From: Clostridia bacterium
Lineage (GTDB): Bacteria > Bacillota > Clostridia > Oscillospirales > Acutalibacteraceae
NCBI GenBank assembly: GCA_017520705.1
Contig: JAFXFF010000018.1
Coordinates: 1-64,000 of the forward strand
Direction: 5' to 3'
DNA: 64,000 bases
The notes under the pieces were generated by a model. The model saw nothing but the letters and a program-made list of their open reading frames with translations. It had not been told where the DNA came from and did not search any database. The stretch's first letter is position 1, and each line of letters starts with the position of its first letter. A program made the position numbers and the translations under genes. Shown here piece after piece: positions 1 to 8,860 of this stretch.

Positions 1-2991
1 GACCTCCAGCACCTGACCGATGTTCATACGGGAGGGAACGCCCAGGGGGTTGAGCACGATATCCAGAGGAGTACCGTCGGGCAGGAAAGGCATATCCTCG
101 CTGGGCAGAATGCGGGAGACAACACCCTTGTTACCGTGACGGCCGGCCATCTTATCGCCCACGCTGATCTTGCGCTTCTGGGCGATGTAGCAGCGGACCA
201 CCATGTTGACACCGGGGCTCAGCTCGTCGCAATTCTGACGGGTGAACACCTTCACGTCCACGATGATACCGTACTCGCCGTGGGGCACACGCAGGGAGGT
301 GTCGCGCACCTCGCGGGCCTTCTCGCCGAAGATGGCGCGCAGCAGGCGCTCCTCGGCGGTGAGCTCGGTCTCACCCTTGGGGGTGACCTTACCCACCAGA
401 ATGTCGCCGGAATGGACCTCGGCGCCGATGCGGATGATGCCGCGCTCGTCCAGATCCTTCAGGGCGTCGTCACCCACGTTGGGGATGTCACGGGTGATCT
501 CCTCGGGACCCAGCTTGGTGTCGCGAGCCTCCACCTCGTACTCCTCCACGTGGATGGAGGTATATACATCGTCACGCACGATCTTCTCATTGATCAGAAC
601 GGCGTCCTCGTAGTTGTAGCCTTCCCAGGTCATGAAGCCGATGAGGGCGTTCTTACCCAGGGCGATCTCACCGTTGGAGGTGGAGGGACCGTCGGCGATC
701 ACCTCGCCCGCCTCCAGATGCTGACCCTCGGCGACCACGGGGCGCTGATTGATACAGGTGCCCTGGTTGGAACGGGAGAACTTCACCAGCTCGTAGACGT
801 CGATCTCGCCGGTGTCGTCGCGGCGCACGCGCACGGTATCGGCAGACACGTAGGTGACGGTACCGGCCGCCTTGGCCAGCACACAGACACCGGAGTCCAC
901 GCCTGCCTTGTACTCCATACCGGTACCCACGATGGGGCTCTCGGTCTTGAGCAGGGGCACAGCCTGACGCTGCATGTTGGAACCCATCAGGGCACGGTTT
1001 GCGTCGTCGTTCTCCAGGAAGGGAATCATAGCGGTAGCCACGGACACAACCATCTTGGGGGAAACGTCCATATAGTCAACGACAGAGGGATCCTCTTCCT
1101 TAAACTCGCCGCGGTGACGGGTGGTAACCTTGGAACGGGCGAAGCGGTTCTGCTCGTCCAGAGGCTCGTTGGCCTGCGCCACGATAAAGTCGTCCTCCAT
1201 ATCGGCGGGCATATAGGTCACTTCGTCGGTGACCACACCGGTGGCCTTGTCCACCCTACGATAGGGGGCCTCCACAAAACCGTACTCGTTGATACGGGCG
1301 AAGGAAGCCAAATAGGAAATCAGACCGATGTTGGGACCTTCGGGGGTCTCGATGGGGCACATACGACCGTAGTGGCTGTAGTGAACGTCACGCACCTCAA
1401 AGCCGGCGCGGTCACGGGACAGACCGCCGGGACCCAGAGCGGACAGACGGCGCTTGTGGGTCAGCTCAGCCAAGGGATTGTTCTGGTCCATAAACTGGGA
1501 CAGGGGGCTGGAGCCGAAGAACTCCTTGATGGCGGCGACAACGGGACGGATGTTGATCAGCGCCTGAGGGGTGATCACATCCATATCCTGCGCCTGCAGG
1601 GTCATACGCTCACGCACCACGCGCTCCATACGGGAGAAGCCGATGCGGAACTGGTTCTGCAGCAATTCACCCACAGAGCGAATGCGGCGGTTGCCCAAAT
1701 GGTCGATATCGTCGGTGGTGCCGATGTGATGGCCCAGGCAGTTGAGGTAGTTGATGGACACCAGAATGTCGTCCACGGTGATGGTGTTGGGAATCAGCTC
1801 CTTCACCCGGGCGATCAAGGTGGCGATCAGCTCCTCCTCGGACAGGTTCTCAGCCAAAATCTCGGTCAGCACGGTGTACTTAACGCGCTCGTTGACCGTC
1901 TTCTTGACCGCCTCGTAGACGGTGGCGCTGACGTGCTTCTGCAGGTCGACCATGCCGGTGGACACGATCTTGACCTCACGCTCCTCGCCGTGCTCCTCCA
2001 CAGTGACGTAGGCGACGGTGACACCGGCGTCCTCCATCGCGCGGGCCTTCTCGCGGCTGACGATCTCGCCGGGCTCGCCCAGCATCTCGCCGGTGGCGGG
2101 ATCGATGACGGGACGGCTCAGGGTGCAACCGGCCAGACGGTTGGACAGACCCAACTTCTTATTGTACTTATAGCGACCCACGCGGGAAATATCGTAGCGG
2201 CGGGGGTCAAAGAACAGGTTATCCAGATGCTGCTGAGAGTTCTCTACGGTAGCAGGCTCGCCCGGACGCAGCTTGCGATAGATCTCCAACAGGGCTTCTT
2301 CTTTATTCTTGGTGGTATCCTTCAGCAGCGTCGCGTGAATACGCTCGTCCTCGCCGAAGAACTCCAGAATCTGAGCGTCGGTGCTCAGACCCATGGCACG
2401 GGCCAGCACGGTGACGGGGATCTTACGGTTCTTATCGATACGGACGTAGAATACGTCGGAGGAGTCGGTCTCGTACTCCAGCCAAGCACCGCGGTTGGGG
2501 ATGACGGTGGAGGTGTACAGCTCCTTACCCAGCGTGTCGTGGGTCATATCGAAATAGACGCCGGGGGAACGGACCAGCTGAGACACGATGACGCGCTCAG
2601 CACCGTTGATGACGAAGGTGCCGCTCTCGGTCATGATGGGGAAATCACCCATAAAGACCTCGGACTCCTTGATCTCGCCGGTCTCCTTGTTCAGCAGACG
2701 GACGCGCACGTAGATAGGGGCGGCGTAGGTGACGTCCCGCTCCTTGCACTCCTCGACGGTGTATTTGGGGTTCTCATCGATGCGGAAGCCGATGAAATCC
2801 AGCACCAGATTGCCGTTGTAGTCGGTGATGGCCGCGGTCTCCTCAAAGACCTCCCGCAGACCCTCCTCCAGGAACCACTGGTAGGAATTCTTCTGCACCT
2901 CGATGAGGTTGGGCATATCCAGCACTTCGTTGATCTTGGCAAAGCTCATACGGACGTTATTGCCCAGCTTTACCGGTTTCATGTTCGTCAT
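1..2991 (-). CDS. rpoB: DNA-directed RNA polymerase subunit beta, 5' part (C-terminus beyond window)
   Basis: Catalytic beta subunit of RNA polymerase. The frame is open from the ATG at 2991 to base 1, giving 997 residues of a protein that is normally about 1200 in Firmicutes, so the C-terminal part lies outside the window. The start reads [19 protein letters not shown] after an AGGAG about 12 bases upstream. The second ATG, three codons in, is an alternative start. The rifampicin pocket lies near 1423-1530 and reads [13 protein letters not shown], then [15 protein letters not shown], with Asp, His and Ser at the classical resistance sites, so it looks rifampicin-sensitive. The edge ends in [12 protein letters not shown], a hallmark beta-subunit stretch. 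No rplJ/rplL precedes it; a divergent sigma gene does. The large plus-strand frame over this gene is a shadow. Confidence 0.98.
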   Translation of the reverse strand, partial: MTNMKPVKLGNNVRMSFAKINEVLDMPNLIEVQKNSYQWFLEEGLREVFEETAAITDYNGNLVLDFIGFRIDENPKYTVEECKERDVTYAAPIYVRVRLLNKETGEIKESEVFMGDFPIMTESGTFVINGAERVIVSQLVRSPGVYFDMTHDTLGKELYTSTVIPNRGAWLEYETDSSDVFYVRIDKNRKIPVTVLARAMGLSTDAQILEFFGEDERIHATLLKDTTKNKEEALLEIYRKLRPGEPATVENSQQHLDNLFFDPRRYDISRVGRYKYNKKLGLSNRLAGCTLSRPVIDPATGEMLGEPGEIVSREKARAMEDAGVTVAYVTVEEHGEEREVKIVSTGMVDLQKHVSATVYEAVKKTVNERVKYTVLTEILAENLSEEELIATLIARVKELIPNTITVDDILVSINYLNCLGHHIGTTDDIDHLGNRRIRSVGELLQNQFRIGFSRMERVVRERMTLQAQDMDVITPQALINIRPVVAAIKEFFGSSPLSQFMDQNNPLAELTHKRRLSALGPGGLSRDRAGFEVRDVHYSHYGRMCPIETPEGPNIGLISYLASFARINEYGFVEAPYRRVDKATGVVTDEVTYMPADMEDDFIVAQANEPLDEQNRFARSKVTTRHRGEFKEEDPSVVDYMDVSPKMVVSVATAMIPFLENDDANRALMGSNMQRQAVPLLKTESPIVGTGMEYKAGVDSGVCVLAKAAGTVTYVSADTVRVRRDDTGEIDVYELVKFSRSNQGTCINQRPVVAEGQHLEAGEVIADGPSTSNGEIALGKNALIGFMTWEGYNYEDAVLINEKIVRDDVYTSIHVEEYEVEARDTKLGPEEITRDIPNVGDDALKDLDERGIIRIGAEVHSGDILVGKVTPKGETELTAEERLLRAIFGEKAREVRDTSLRVPHGEYGIIVDVKVFTRQNCDELSPGVNMVVRCYIAQKRKISVGDKMAGRHGNKGVVSRILPSEDMPFLPDGTPLDIVLNPLGVPSRMNIGQVLEV

Positions 2992-3193
2992 TTAACCCGA
3001 TCACTCCTTCTTTTGAATTTTCTCACCCCGTCTTCCGGGTGGGGCGAAAATGGTGGATAACCAGACGTTTTCGAACACTTTTCTATAAGAAGTCCTTAAT
3101 AGAAATTGCGAGAAATTTTCGGCCTGTTTTTGGTCATTTTGCCATACCTATCCCCCGCAAAAGGGCAGACTCCTCATATTAAGGCAGTTTAGT

Positions 3194-3222
3194 ATAATAC
3201 AGCAACATTTTCCGTTTGTCAA
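3194..3222 (-). promoter_or_regulatory. Sigma-A promoter of rpoB
   Basis: On the minus strand, TTGACA (3222-3217), a 17-base spacer and TATTAT (3199-3194) face rpoB. Initiation near 3187 would give a leader of about 195 bases containing a small CACCC/GGGTG hairpin close to the ribosome-binding site. The match is near consensus, so rpoB probably starts its own transcription unit here. Confidence 0.85.
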
Positions 3223-3292
3223 GCATTTTTTCGTCCTGAGAGGGCGTTTTTTGCGGTTTTTTCTTAAAATTTTGCCATCCCGCCGTAAAATT

Positions 3293-3340
3293 GAAAAACA
3301 ACGGCGCTGTGTGGAATTTACGAACACACGGCGCCGTTGT
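3293..3340 (-). terminator. Strong hairpin upstream of the rpoB promoter
   Basis: ACAACGGCGC at 3298-3307 pairs with GCGCCGTTGT at 3331-3340. The stem continues through a G.U pair and GTGTG/CACAC to about 16 bp. On the minus strand it is followed by a short T run. It lies upstream of the rpoB promoter and downstream of no minus-strand gene, so it may insulate rpoB or be a relic of a lost gene. Confidence 0.6.
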
Positions 3341-3438
3341 TTGCGTATTAAAAAGTCGATCGGTTGCTATCCGTTTTTCAAAAAAACGCCCCTATTCCCC
3401 TGCTGCGGAAAATCACTTTCGCTTTTCGACGAAATGCT

Positions 3439-3445
3439 GTATAAT
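3439..3445 (+). promoter_or_regulatory. Possible -10 element of the ECF sigma operon
   Basis: A perfect TATAAT lies at 3440-3445, about 75 bases before the sigma-factor start. The expected -35 position (around 3417-3422, TTTCGC) is poor. This could be an activated promoter or one read by the encoded sigma factor itself. Confidence 0.35.
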
Positions 3446-3520
3446 GGTGAAAAAGAAGTGAGTAAATTCCTTCCGAAAAGGGTACTAAAGGGTGAAGGGG
3501 TTGCAGAAAGGAGGGGTCGT

Positions 3521-4084
3521 ATGACGGAAACCAACCGCGAACAAGCCTTGTGCCGGCAAATTGATCAAGGCGACGAAACCGCACTGGAAGAACTGATCGA
3601 GCTACATAGGCATACCTTAACTGCGTTTATCAACAGCTTTGTTCACGATTTCGAAACCGCGGAAGAGATCATGATCGACGTTTTTGTGGATCTCGTGAGC
3701 AAAAAAGCGGTGTACCGCGGCGAATCCGGCCTTAAGACCTTTCTTTTCGCCATTGGCAGAAACAAAGCGCTGCGCTATCTGCGCCGCCAAAAGCAACCCT
3801 CTTTTGTCTTTTTGGACGAAGCGGAGCATCATACGATCGCCACGGCCTGCTTGGAGGATATGGTAGAGACGTCTCTTCGCCGACAGACCGTTCGCGAGGC
3901 ATTGCAGCAGCTTCGTCCCGCCTACCGCGAGGTGCTCTTCCTCCTCTATTACGAGGGGTTGACCAATCAGCAGGCCGCCGTGGTGCTGCACAAAAGCGCC
4001 AAGCAGGTGGCCAACCTGGCCTACCGCGCCAAGAGCGCCTTGCGCACCATTCTGGAAAAGGAAGGAGTGACAGAATATGACTAA
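3521..4084 (+). CDS. ECF-type sigma-70 family RNA polymerase sigma factor
   Basis: Alternative sigma factor of 187 residues. Region 2 is at about residues 20-90 (helical, with EEIMIDVFVDLV and the promoter-melting TFLFAIGRNKALRYLRR stretch). Region 4 is at about 120-180 with a helix-turn-helix (EVLFLLYYEGLTNQQAAVVL, then SAKQVANLAYRAKSAL). The open frame extends upstream to 3251, but the ATG at 3521 follows a clear AAAGGAGGGG and gives the usual ECF length. The stop overlaps the start of the next gene by eight bases, the usual arrangement of a sigma factor with its regulator. The target regulon cannot be read from this window. Confidence 0.9.
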   Translation: MTETNREQALCRQIDQGDETALEELIELHRHTLTAFINSFVHDFETAEEIMIDVFVDLVSKKAVYRGESGLKTFLFAIGRNKALRYLRRQKQPSFVFLDEAEHHTIATACLEDMVETSLRRQTVREALQQLRPAYREVLFLLYYEGLTNQQAAVVLHKSAKQVANLAYRAKSALRTILEKEGVTEYD

Positions 4085-5090
4085 TGAAGAGATTAAAAAA
4101 GAGGTACTGCATCGTGTAGCAGTACAGAAGAAAAAAAGGCAGCGTATCCTGCGGGTGTCCGCGTCCCTGGGCGCGGTGGTGCTGGTGTCGCTGGCAGGCG
4201 TGGGCCTGATGGGCAGCGGCGTATTTGACCAAACGCCCCCCGTCACCGATACGGTGGTGCAAACCACCACGACGGTATCCACCGCCTCCACCGAGCGGGA
4301 AAACACCACCACCGCCGCCGCAACAGAAACTACCACTGTTACCACGGTAACCAACATAGCCCCCACTCAAACCGAAACCACCTATCCCCAAACGCAAGCC
4401 TCTAACAAAGGTCCTCATTACCGTCCTACCACCCGCCCCACACAGACCGCCAGCACGACCTCTGCCTCGAAAACGACGCAGACAACACAGACGACCCCCT
4501 CCACGCAACCGACTGTCAGCCAAACGAGACCCACCGCAACCCAAACAAAACCTACTCAAACCACCCCTACCACTCAGCCGACCGTTCCGCCTGTTGAGGA
4601 TGACTACATCGTGGTGGAAACGCCCGTTGGCAGTGAACCGGGTAATCCGTATATGATATCTGCCAAAATCCCCACACAGTGCAGTGCCTCGGATGAATAT
4701 GTTCCGATTTCTTTAAGTTATGGGGTTGTCATAGTAGGCCCTATAAAAGATCAACCGCTTAACTCCTATATGGTGCTTTATCTTCAAAATGATGAGGAGA
4801 ACATCGCCATTCTTAAGAGGATTGATAGGCAACTTTTTTTAACCGAGTATTCCATAGAAATTTTGTGGGATGAAGATAGAATGTGGGCCATCGACTACAT
4901 CTATTCTCATACGGAAACTATCCTTTTTCCGCTGTCGTTATGTTCTAAAGATTCGGGTCGCATTTGGATAGCGTTAAATAAAGAAACGGAGGAGGGTGAG
5001 CGTGGTATAGAAGTCAAAAAACATATGACGAGTATATGCTTTGACTATGTACGTTCCGGGACAAACATTACATTCAGTATTGTAGCGTGA
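4077..5090 (+). CDS. Single-pass membrane protein, putative anti-sigma partner, with Thr/Pro-rich stalk
   Basis: 337 residues. A short basic cytoplasmic N-terminus (about 1-22) is followed by one membrane segment (about 25-48), then a long low-complexity stalk rich in Thr, Ser, Pro and Gln (about 55-175) and a C-terminal domain of about 160 residues that I do not recognise. Translational overlap with the ECF sigma gene argues that the cytoplasmic N-terminus binds that sigma factor. This is inferred from position, because no zinc-binding anti-sigma motif is visible. The C-terminal third (from about 4630) is clearly richer in AT than the stalk. The outer domain probably senses something at the cell surface. 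Confidence 0.6.
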   Translation: MTNEEIKKEVLHRVAVQKKKRQRILRVSASLGAVVLVSLAGVGLMGSGVFDQTPPVTDTVVQTTTTVSTASTERENTTTAAATETTTVTTVTNIAPTQTETTYPQTQASNKGPHYRPTTRPTQTASTTSASKTTQTTQTTPSTQPTVSQTRPTATQTKPTQTTPTTQPTVPPVEDDYIVVETPVGSEPGNPYMISAKIPTQCSASDEYVPISLSYGVVIVGPIKDQPLNSYMVLYLQNDEENIAILKRIDRQLFLTEYSIEILWDEDRMWAIDYIYSHTETILFPLSLCSKDSGRIWIALNKETEEGERGIEVKKHMTSICFDYVRSGTNITFSIVA

Positions 5091-5108
5091 TGGAGGTGAT
5101 GCGCACAT

Positions 5109-5915
5109 ATGAAACGTAAAATATTCTGTTTCCTGCTGGCGCTGATTATGATTCTGAGCTTCGCCGCCTGCGGCAAGCAGTCTGCCAAGGGTGCGGGCGC
5201 CGATGGCGACACTCCCACTACCACGGTGACCACCGAGGCCACCACGACCTCGACCACCCTTGACACCACCACGACCACGGCGGATACGGAGGACACCACC
5301 GCAGGGGATACCACCACGACCGCGACGGAGGAGAACACCACCGCCCCCGCCACCACCACGGATATATGGCGTCCCGGCCCCGGCCCGGGGGATAAGCCCA
5401 CTGCACCCACCACGACCACCACCGCGCCTACCACCACCGGCACTACTAAAACGACCGCCATCTGCCGCATTAAAGCGGTTCCCATCGCGGTTGCCTCTCC
5501 CCTCGCGGACATCGGCATCGCAGAGATCGCTCTGTACGACCCTCAACAGTTTCAAATGGAGGAGGCGGTATCGGTCAAGACCCTGAGCGATGCCGCCGAG
5601 GTTGCCGCCGTGGGTCAGCGGTTGTCCGCCGCCACGTGGGCGTATTATCCCACCCAAGACAAGTGGGTGAAATTCTACCCGTATTTCGCCGAATGGGCGC
5701 TGGTGCTGACCTGCACCGACGGCAGGCAGCGGGTGCTGCACCTTTTCTCCGCCGAAGCGGGATGGGCCTCTCTGGGCACCTTTGACGGCGGCCTCACCTA
5801 TGCAGACATCATCGCGCAAGCCAAAGCCCACAGCGGGGACGGCTCTGCCGATTTCAAGCGGTATAAGATCGACGGCGAAACGCTGGCGTATCTGTTAGGG
5901 CTGTTTGACGCGTAA
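5109..5915 (+). CDS. Thr-rich lipoprotein of the ECF sigma operon
   Basis: 268 residues. The N-terminus MKRKIF plus a hydrophobic stretch ends in the lipobox LSFAAC, so Cys21 should be lipidated and the protein held on the outer face of the membrane. Residues about 35-115 are a Thr/Asp/Ala-rich stalk encoded by repeated ACC/ACG codons. The C-terminal globular part (about 120-268, with WAYYPTQDKWVKFYP and ALVLTCTDGRQRVLHLF) resembles small extracytoplasmic sensor or unknown lipoprotein domains; no family is assigned. It has its own GGAGGTGAT ribosome-binding site 18 bases after the preceding gene and ends before a strong terminator, so it closes a three-gene operon. Confidence 0.7.
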   Translation: MKRKIFCFLLALIMILSFAACGKQSAKGAGADGDTPTTTVTTEATTTSTTLDTTTTTADTEDTTAGDTTTTATEENTTAPATTTDIWRPGPGPGDKPTAPTTTTTAPTTTGTTKTTAICRIKAVPIAVASPLADIGIAEIALYDPQQFQMEEAVSVKTLSDAAEVAAVGQRLSAATWAYYPTQDKWVKFYPYFAEWALVLTCTDGRQRVLHLFSAEAGWASLGTFDGGLTYADIIAQAKAHSGDGSADFKRYKIDGETLAYLLGLFDA

Positions 5916-5980
5916 ACAAAAAGAACACAGGGAAAGGCTTCGGGCGTCGAAGGCGCCGCCCCCTACAATCCCACAAACAA

Positions 5981-6015
5981 AAAAGCAGACGGACGACTGT
6001 CGTCCGTCTGCTTTT
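5981..6015. terminator. Bidirectional terminator
   Basis: AAAAGCAGACGGACGAC, a four-base loop (TGTC at 5998-6001) and the exact complement ending in TTTT. It serves the lipoprotein from the left and the deacetylase from the right. Confidence 0.9.
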
Positions 6016-6029
6016 GTCTTTATTCCCGA

Positions 6030-7043
6030 TTACGAATACTGCTTGCCGGGCACGATGCCGCCGCGGCGGGCGGCAATCAGCTCGGTGGTGGTGACGAAGG
6101 TGTAGCCCTCCTCCTTCAGCCGCCGAATCATCTCCTTGGCGGCGGGGATGGTGGTCTTGTGAATGTCGTGCATCAGCACGATGGAGCCGTCCCTGATGCC
6201 GTTCTTGCCAAAGGCGATGTCCAGAATGGCGTCCTTATCCCGGGACTTCCAATCCAGCGTGTCCACGCTCCAGTAGGCAATGGGGATGCCCGCCTCCTTG
6301 GCGTACTGCTCCACGGCGCTGTTCTTGTTACCGCCGGGGCAACGCATAACGGAGGGACGATAGCCCAGCAGCTTCTCGATCTTCTCGGCGCACTTGCCCA
6401 TCTCCTTACGCACACCCACCAGATCCATGTGGTGCAGCATATTGTGGGCGTTGGAGTGGTTGCCGATCTCGTGACCCTCCGCCGCCATACGGCGAATCAG
6501 CTTGGGGTAAGAATCCACGCGGGTGCCCAGCACAAAAAAAGTGACCCGTACACCCTCCTGCTTCAGGAAATCCAGCAGCTCTGCGGTGTAAGGGCCGGGT
6601 CCGTCGTCAAAGGTCAGCGCCACAATCTTCTGCCCCTCGTACATATCGTACTCACCATGCTCCGGCAGATTGGGGTCGCCGGGGGCGGTGTTCTTGAGGG
6701 CGATCTGCACCTTAAGGTCGGCATTCTCATCCTTCAGGTCGTCGTTTTCATCCTTAAGCTCGGCATTCTCGCCCTTCAGGTCCGCATTCTCATCCTTCAG
6801 GTCCGCATTCTCATTCTCTTTTTCGGTGATGATGGCGTCCTTTTCCGCCAGCTGGGCGGCATAATCGGAGGAGTTCGCCTGCTCTGCGGCCAGCTTGCTC
6901 TCCATAGCGGAGATGACGCCCTGCATCTTACCCACCGTGACGATGGTATAGGTGCTCAAGCCGCCCAAAAGCAGGGTCAGCACACAAATGATGGCGATAC
7001 ACGCCTTAAAACGAGAGTTTGTTTGTCGATCGTGTCGCGCCAC
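6030..7043 (-). CDS. Membrane-anchored polysaccharide deacetylase (NodB domain) with heptad coiled coil
   Basis: Removes acetyl groups from extracellular sugar polymers, most plausibly peptidoglycan; metal-dependent carbohydrate esterase family 4. A membrane segment (about residues 14-36) is followed by a coiled coil (about 40-112) with seven-residue ENADLKD-type repeats, then the NodB domain (about 135-330). The motifs are TFDDGPG, NHSNAH, RCPGG, DTLDW and LMHD, so the metal ligands and catalytic residues look intact. The frame opens with GTG at 7052, but that codon overlaps the GGAGG; the GTG at 7043 is eight bases from it and is preferred. The coiled coil probably works as a spacer or oligomerising stalk. 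Confidence 0.88.
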   Translation of the reverse strand: MARHDRQTNSRFKACIAIICVLTLLLGGLSTYTIVTVGKMQGVISAMESKLAAEQANSSDYAAQLAEKDAIITEKENENADLKDENADLKGENAELKDENDDLKDENADLKVQIALKNTAPGDPNLPEHGEYDMYEGQKIVALTFDDGPGPYTAELLDFLKQEGVRVTFFVLGTRVDSYPKLIRRMAAEGHEIGNHSNAHNMLHHMDLVGVRKEMGKCAEKIEKLLGYRPSVMRCPGGNKNSAVEQYAKEAGIPIAYWSVDTLDWKSRDKDAILDIAFGKNGIRDGSIVLMHDIHKTTIPAAKEMIRRLKEEGYTFVTTTELIAARRGGIVPGKQYS

Positions 7044-7154
7044 AGCCGCCACCTCCGTCTTGAAAAGTCTTTACTTCATTCTACCATAGCCGAACAAAAA
7101 AGCAAGGATAATTTTACAAAAAACAAGGGAATTTTTTCGCCTTTCGACTGGGTC

Positions 7155-7183
7155 TTGCATTTTGCACAATTCTGTGCTATACT
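7155..7183 (+). promoter_or_regulatory. Promoter of degV
   Basis: TTGCAT (7155-7160), a 17-base spacer and TATACT (7178-7183), about 70 bases before the DegV start. The same hexamers and spacing occur at 52800-52828 before a phosphodiesterase gene. Confidence 0.75.
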
Positions 7184-7254
7184 GACGAGGTGTAATCGTA
7201 TTATGTTTGTATGTGACAACATCCTCATACCATAAATGAAAGGAAGATGCCATT

Positions 7255-8109
7255 ATGGCAAAGCCTATCGTTCTGTGTGCCGACAGCACCTGCGATCTGA
7301 GCCCTGAGCTGATTGAAAAATATCAGGTGAAGATTCTGCCCATGCACGTCAACCTGGAGGAAAACAGCTATCTGGACGGCGTGGATATCGACCCCGACGC
7401 CATCTACGATTATTATCACGAGCACAAGGTGCTACCCAAGACCGCGGCGCTGAACATGGACGAGTTCATCGCGTTTGTGAAGCCCTTTATCGAAGCCGGC
7501 AACGACGTCATCTGCATCACTCTGGGCTCTGCCCTGTCCACCACCTACAACAACTGCCGTCTGGCGGCCATGGAGGTGGAGGGTCTCTACGCCATCGACA
7601 GCAATAACCTCTCCACCGGCTTCGGCCACGTGGTGATGGCCGCCGGCGACCGCATCGCCGCGGGTATGCCCGTAGAGCAGATCGTGGCCGAGGTGCAGGA
7701 GATCGTACCCAAGGTAGAGGCCAGCTTTGTGGTGGATAACCTGGAATTCCTGCACAAGGGCGGCCGTTGCTCTGCCGTGGCTATGCTGGGCGCCAACGTG
7801 CTCAAACTGAAACCCTGCATCGAGGTGTCCAACGAGGGCGGCGCTATGGGCGTCAGCAAGAAGTACCGCGGCACGTTGGAGCGTGTGCTGGAGGAATACG
7901 TGGCGGACCGTCTGGTGGGCCGCGAGGATATCCGTCAGGACCGCATCTTCATCACCCACTCCGGCATCTCCGAGGAGCGCATCGCCATCGTCAAGGCCGC
8001 CATCGAGAAGCATATGCATTTTGACGAGATCTACATCACCCGCGCCGGCTGCACCATCTCCTCCCACTGCGGCCCCAATACGTTGGGTATCTTGTTCGTG
8101 AGAAAGTAA
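7255..8109 (+). CDS. DegV family fatty-acid-binding protein
   Basis: 284 residues, full family length. DegV/FakB proteins bind a fatty acid and present it to a FakA-type kinase. Visible signatures are ADSTCDLSPEL near the N-terminus, TLGSALSTTYNN at about 85-96, the central HKGGRCSAVAMLGANVLKLKP and the C-terminal HSG and GCTISSHCGPNTLG stretches that form the lipid head-group pocket. The ATG follows AAAGGAAG. It stands alone between a promoter and a terminator, with no fakA-like gene in the window, so any partner kinase must be encoded elsewhere. Confidence 0.9.
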   Translation: MAKPIVLCADSTCDLSPELIEKYQVKILPMHVNLEENSYLDGVDIDPDAIYDYYHEHKVLPKTAALNMDEFIAFVKPFIEAGNDVICITLGSALSTTYNNCRLAAMEVEGLYAIDSNNLSTGFGHVVMAAGDRIAAGMPVEQIVAEVQEIVPKVEASFVVDNLEFLHKGGRCSAVAMLGANVLKLKPCIEVSNEGGAMGVSKKYRGTLERVLEEYVADRLVGREDIRQDRIFITHSGISEERIAIVKAAIEKHMHFDEIYITRAGCTISSHCGPNTLGILFVRK

Positions 8110-8125
8110 TAAGAGGTTTGTATAC

Positions 8126-8157
8126 AAAAAAGGACGGCTCAACGCCGTCCTTTTTTA
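8126..8157 (+). terminator. Terminator of degV
   Basis: AAAAAGGACGGC, a short loop and GCCGTCC followed by TTTTTTATT. A canonical Rho-independent terminator 17 bases after the degV stop. Confidence 0.92.
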
Positions 8158-8192
8158 TTGTTAAAACCGCCGATTTTCCTTATCGAAAACAG

Positions 8193-8534
8193 TTATAGAT
8201 TTAACCGTCCCGCACGCCATTCCTTGAGTGTGATGGAAGCACTGAATCCTGCCGGTACGCCACATATGCAAGACAACTCCTCCAATGTCCTTTCGGCTTT
8301 TGCAGGTGCAATTTGTAATGTGTAACTGGCCGCCCACAATCGAACATACGGATTTTCGTGATTAAGTAATTCCAGCAGTTCTTCCAGCCGACCTGCCTCC
8401 TTCAACCGGAGATACGAGGAGTGGATGATCTTGTAATGCTTCCTATCCTGTTTGGTATTACCGGATTCTTCGCCCTCTCCCTTGGCAATGCATGCATCCA
8501 CAAATTTGCCAATATGGTCTGTGGTGGGTGTCAT
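8193..8534 (-). CDS. DUF2019 family protein
   Basis: 113 residues from the ATG at 8534, nine bases after AGGAGG; the frame continues further upstream without such a site. The C-terminal part has the DUF2019 pattern: LLELLNHENPYVRLWAASYTL, then IAPAKAERTLEEL and ITLKEWRAGRL. This is a small HEAT-like helical domain found in many bacteria, often near contact-dependent or polymorphic toxin genes as a possible immunity protein, but no toxin is adjacent here and the role is unknown. The gene is richer in AT than the neighbouring degV and serC. Confidence 0.75.
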   Translation of the reverse strand: MTPTTDHIGKFVDACIAKGEGEESGNTKQDRKHYKIIHSSYLRLKEAGRLEELLELLNHENPYVRLWAASYTLQIAPAKAERTLEELSCICGVPAGFSASITLKEWRAGRLNL

Positions 8535-8608
8535 CTCATTTCTCCTCCTCTCTCGTTTATGAGCCAAATATAGCACAGAAAAACACATTTGTAAATGGTT
8601 TTGTGGAC

Positions 8609-8633
8609 GGGACGGCGAAGGTCTCGCCGTCCC
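8609..8633. repeat. Perfect intergenic hairpin
   Basis: GGGACGGCGA pairs perfectly with TCGCCGTCCC around a five-base loop. There is no T run. It has the style of the 'gtaggg...ccctac' palindromes at 59379 and 15060. The rest of the 8535-8742 stretch holds nothing I recognise. Confidence 0.5.
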
Positions 8634-8742
8634 CTATAAGATCTATCCAACCTTGTGCGTGATTGTAGGAAAGGAGACTCACCTCTTAAAACGCCGTTTG
8701 AAAAAAATTTAACAAGCTTTTTCGCTTTTTGACTTTAAAGTG

Positions 8743-8771
8743 TTGACTTTTTAAATCGACAGAGTTATAAT
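8743..8771 (+). promoter_or_regulatory. Promoter of serC-serA
   Basis: TTGACT (8743-8748), a 17-base spacer and TATAAT (8766-8771). Initiation near 8778 gives a leader of about 83 bases. Confidence 0.85.
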
Positions 8772-8780
8772 CGGTCTAAA

Positions 8781-8829
8781 CCCTCTGCAGAGGGCATACA
8801 CTGTGACGGTGTGCCCCTTCGGCGGAGGG
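8781..8829 (+). promoter_or_regulatory. Structured leader of serC-serA
   Basis: The leader starts with the palindrome CCCTCTGCAGAGGG (8781-8794), followed by an imperfect GCATACAC/GGTGTGC hairpin and a second GAGGG at 8825-8829. The first CCCTC can pair with either GAGGG, so two exclusive folds are possible. It is too short for a T-box and carries no recognised riboswitch signature; a regulatory role is inferred only. Confidence 0.4.
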
Positions 8830-8860
8830 AAAACAATCCACAAAAATGGAGGTATGAGAC

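Noticed and set aside
136..3060. Very long plus-strand open frame (974 codons) over rpoB
   Set aside because: It is the shadow of a GC-rich gene on the other strand; the protein is a repetitive Gly/His/Val/Leu pattern, and rpoB is certain.
8772..8860. T-box riboswitch before serC
   Set aside because: The leader is only about 83 bases and lacks the T-box sequence and specifier stem.
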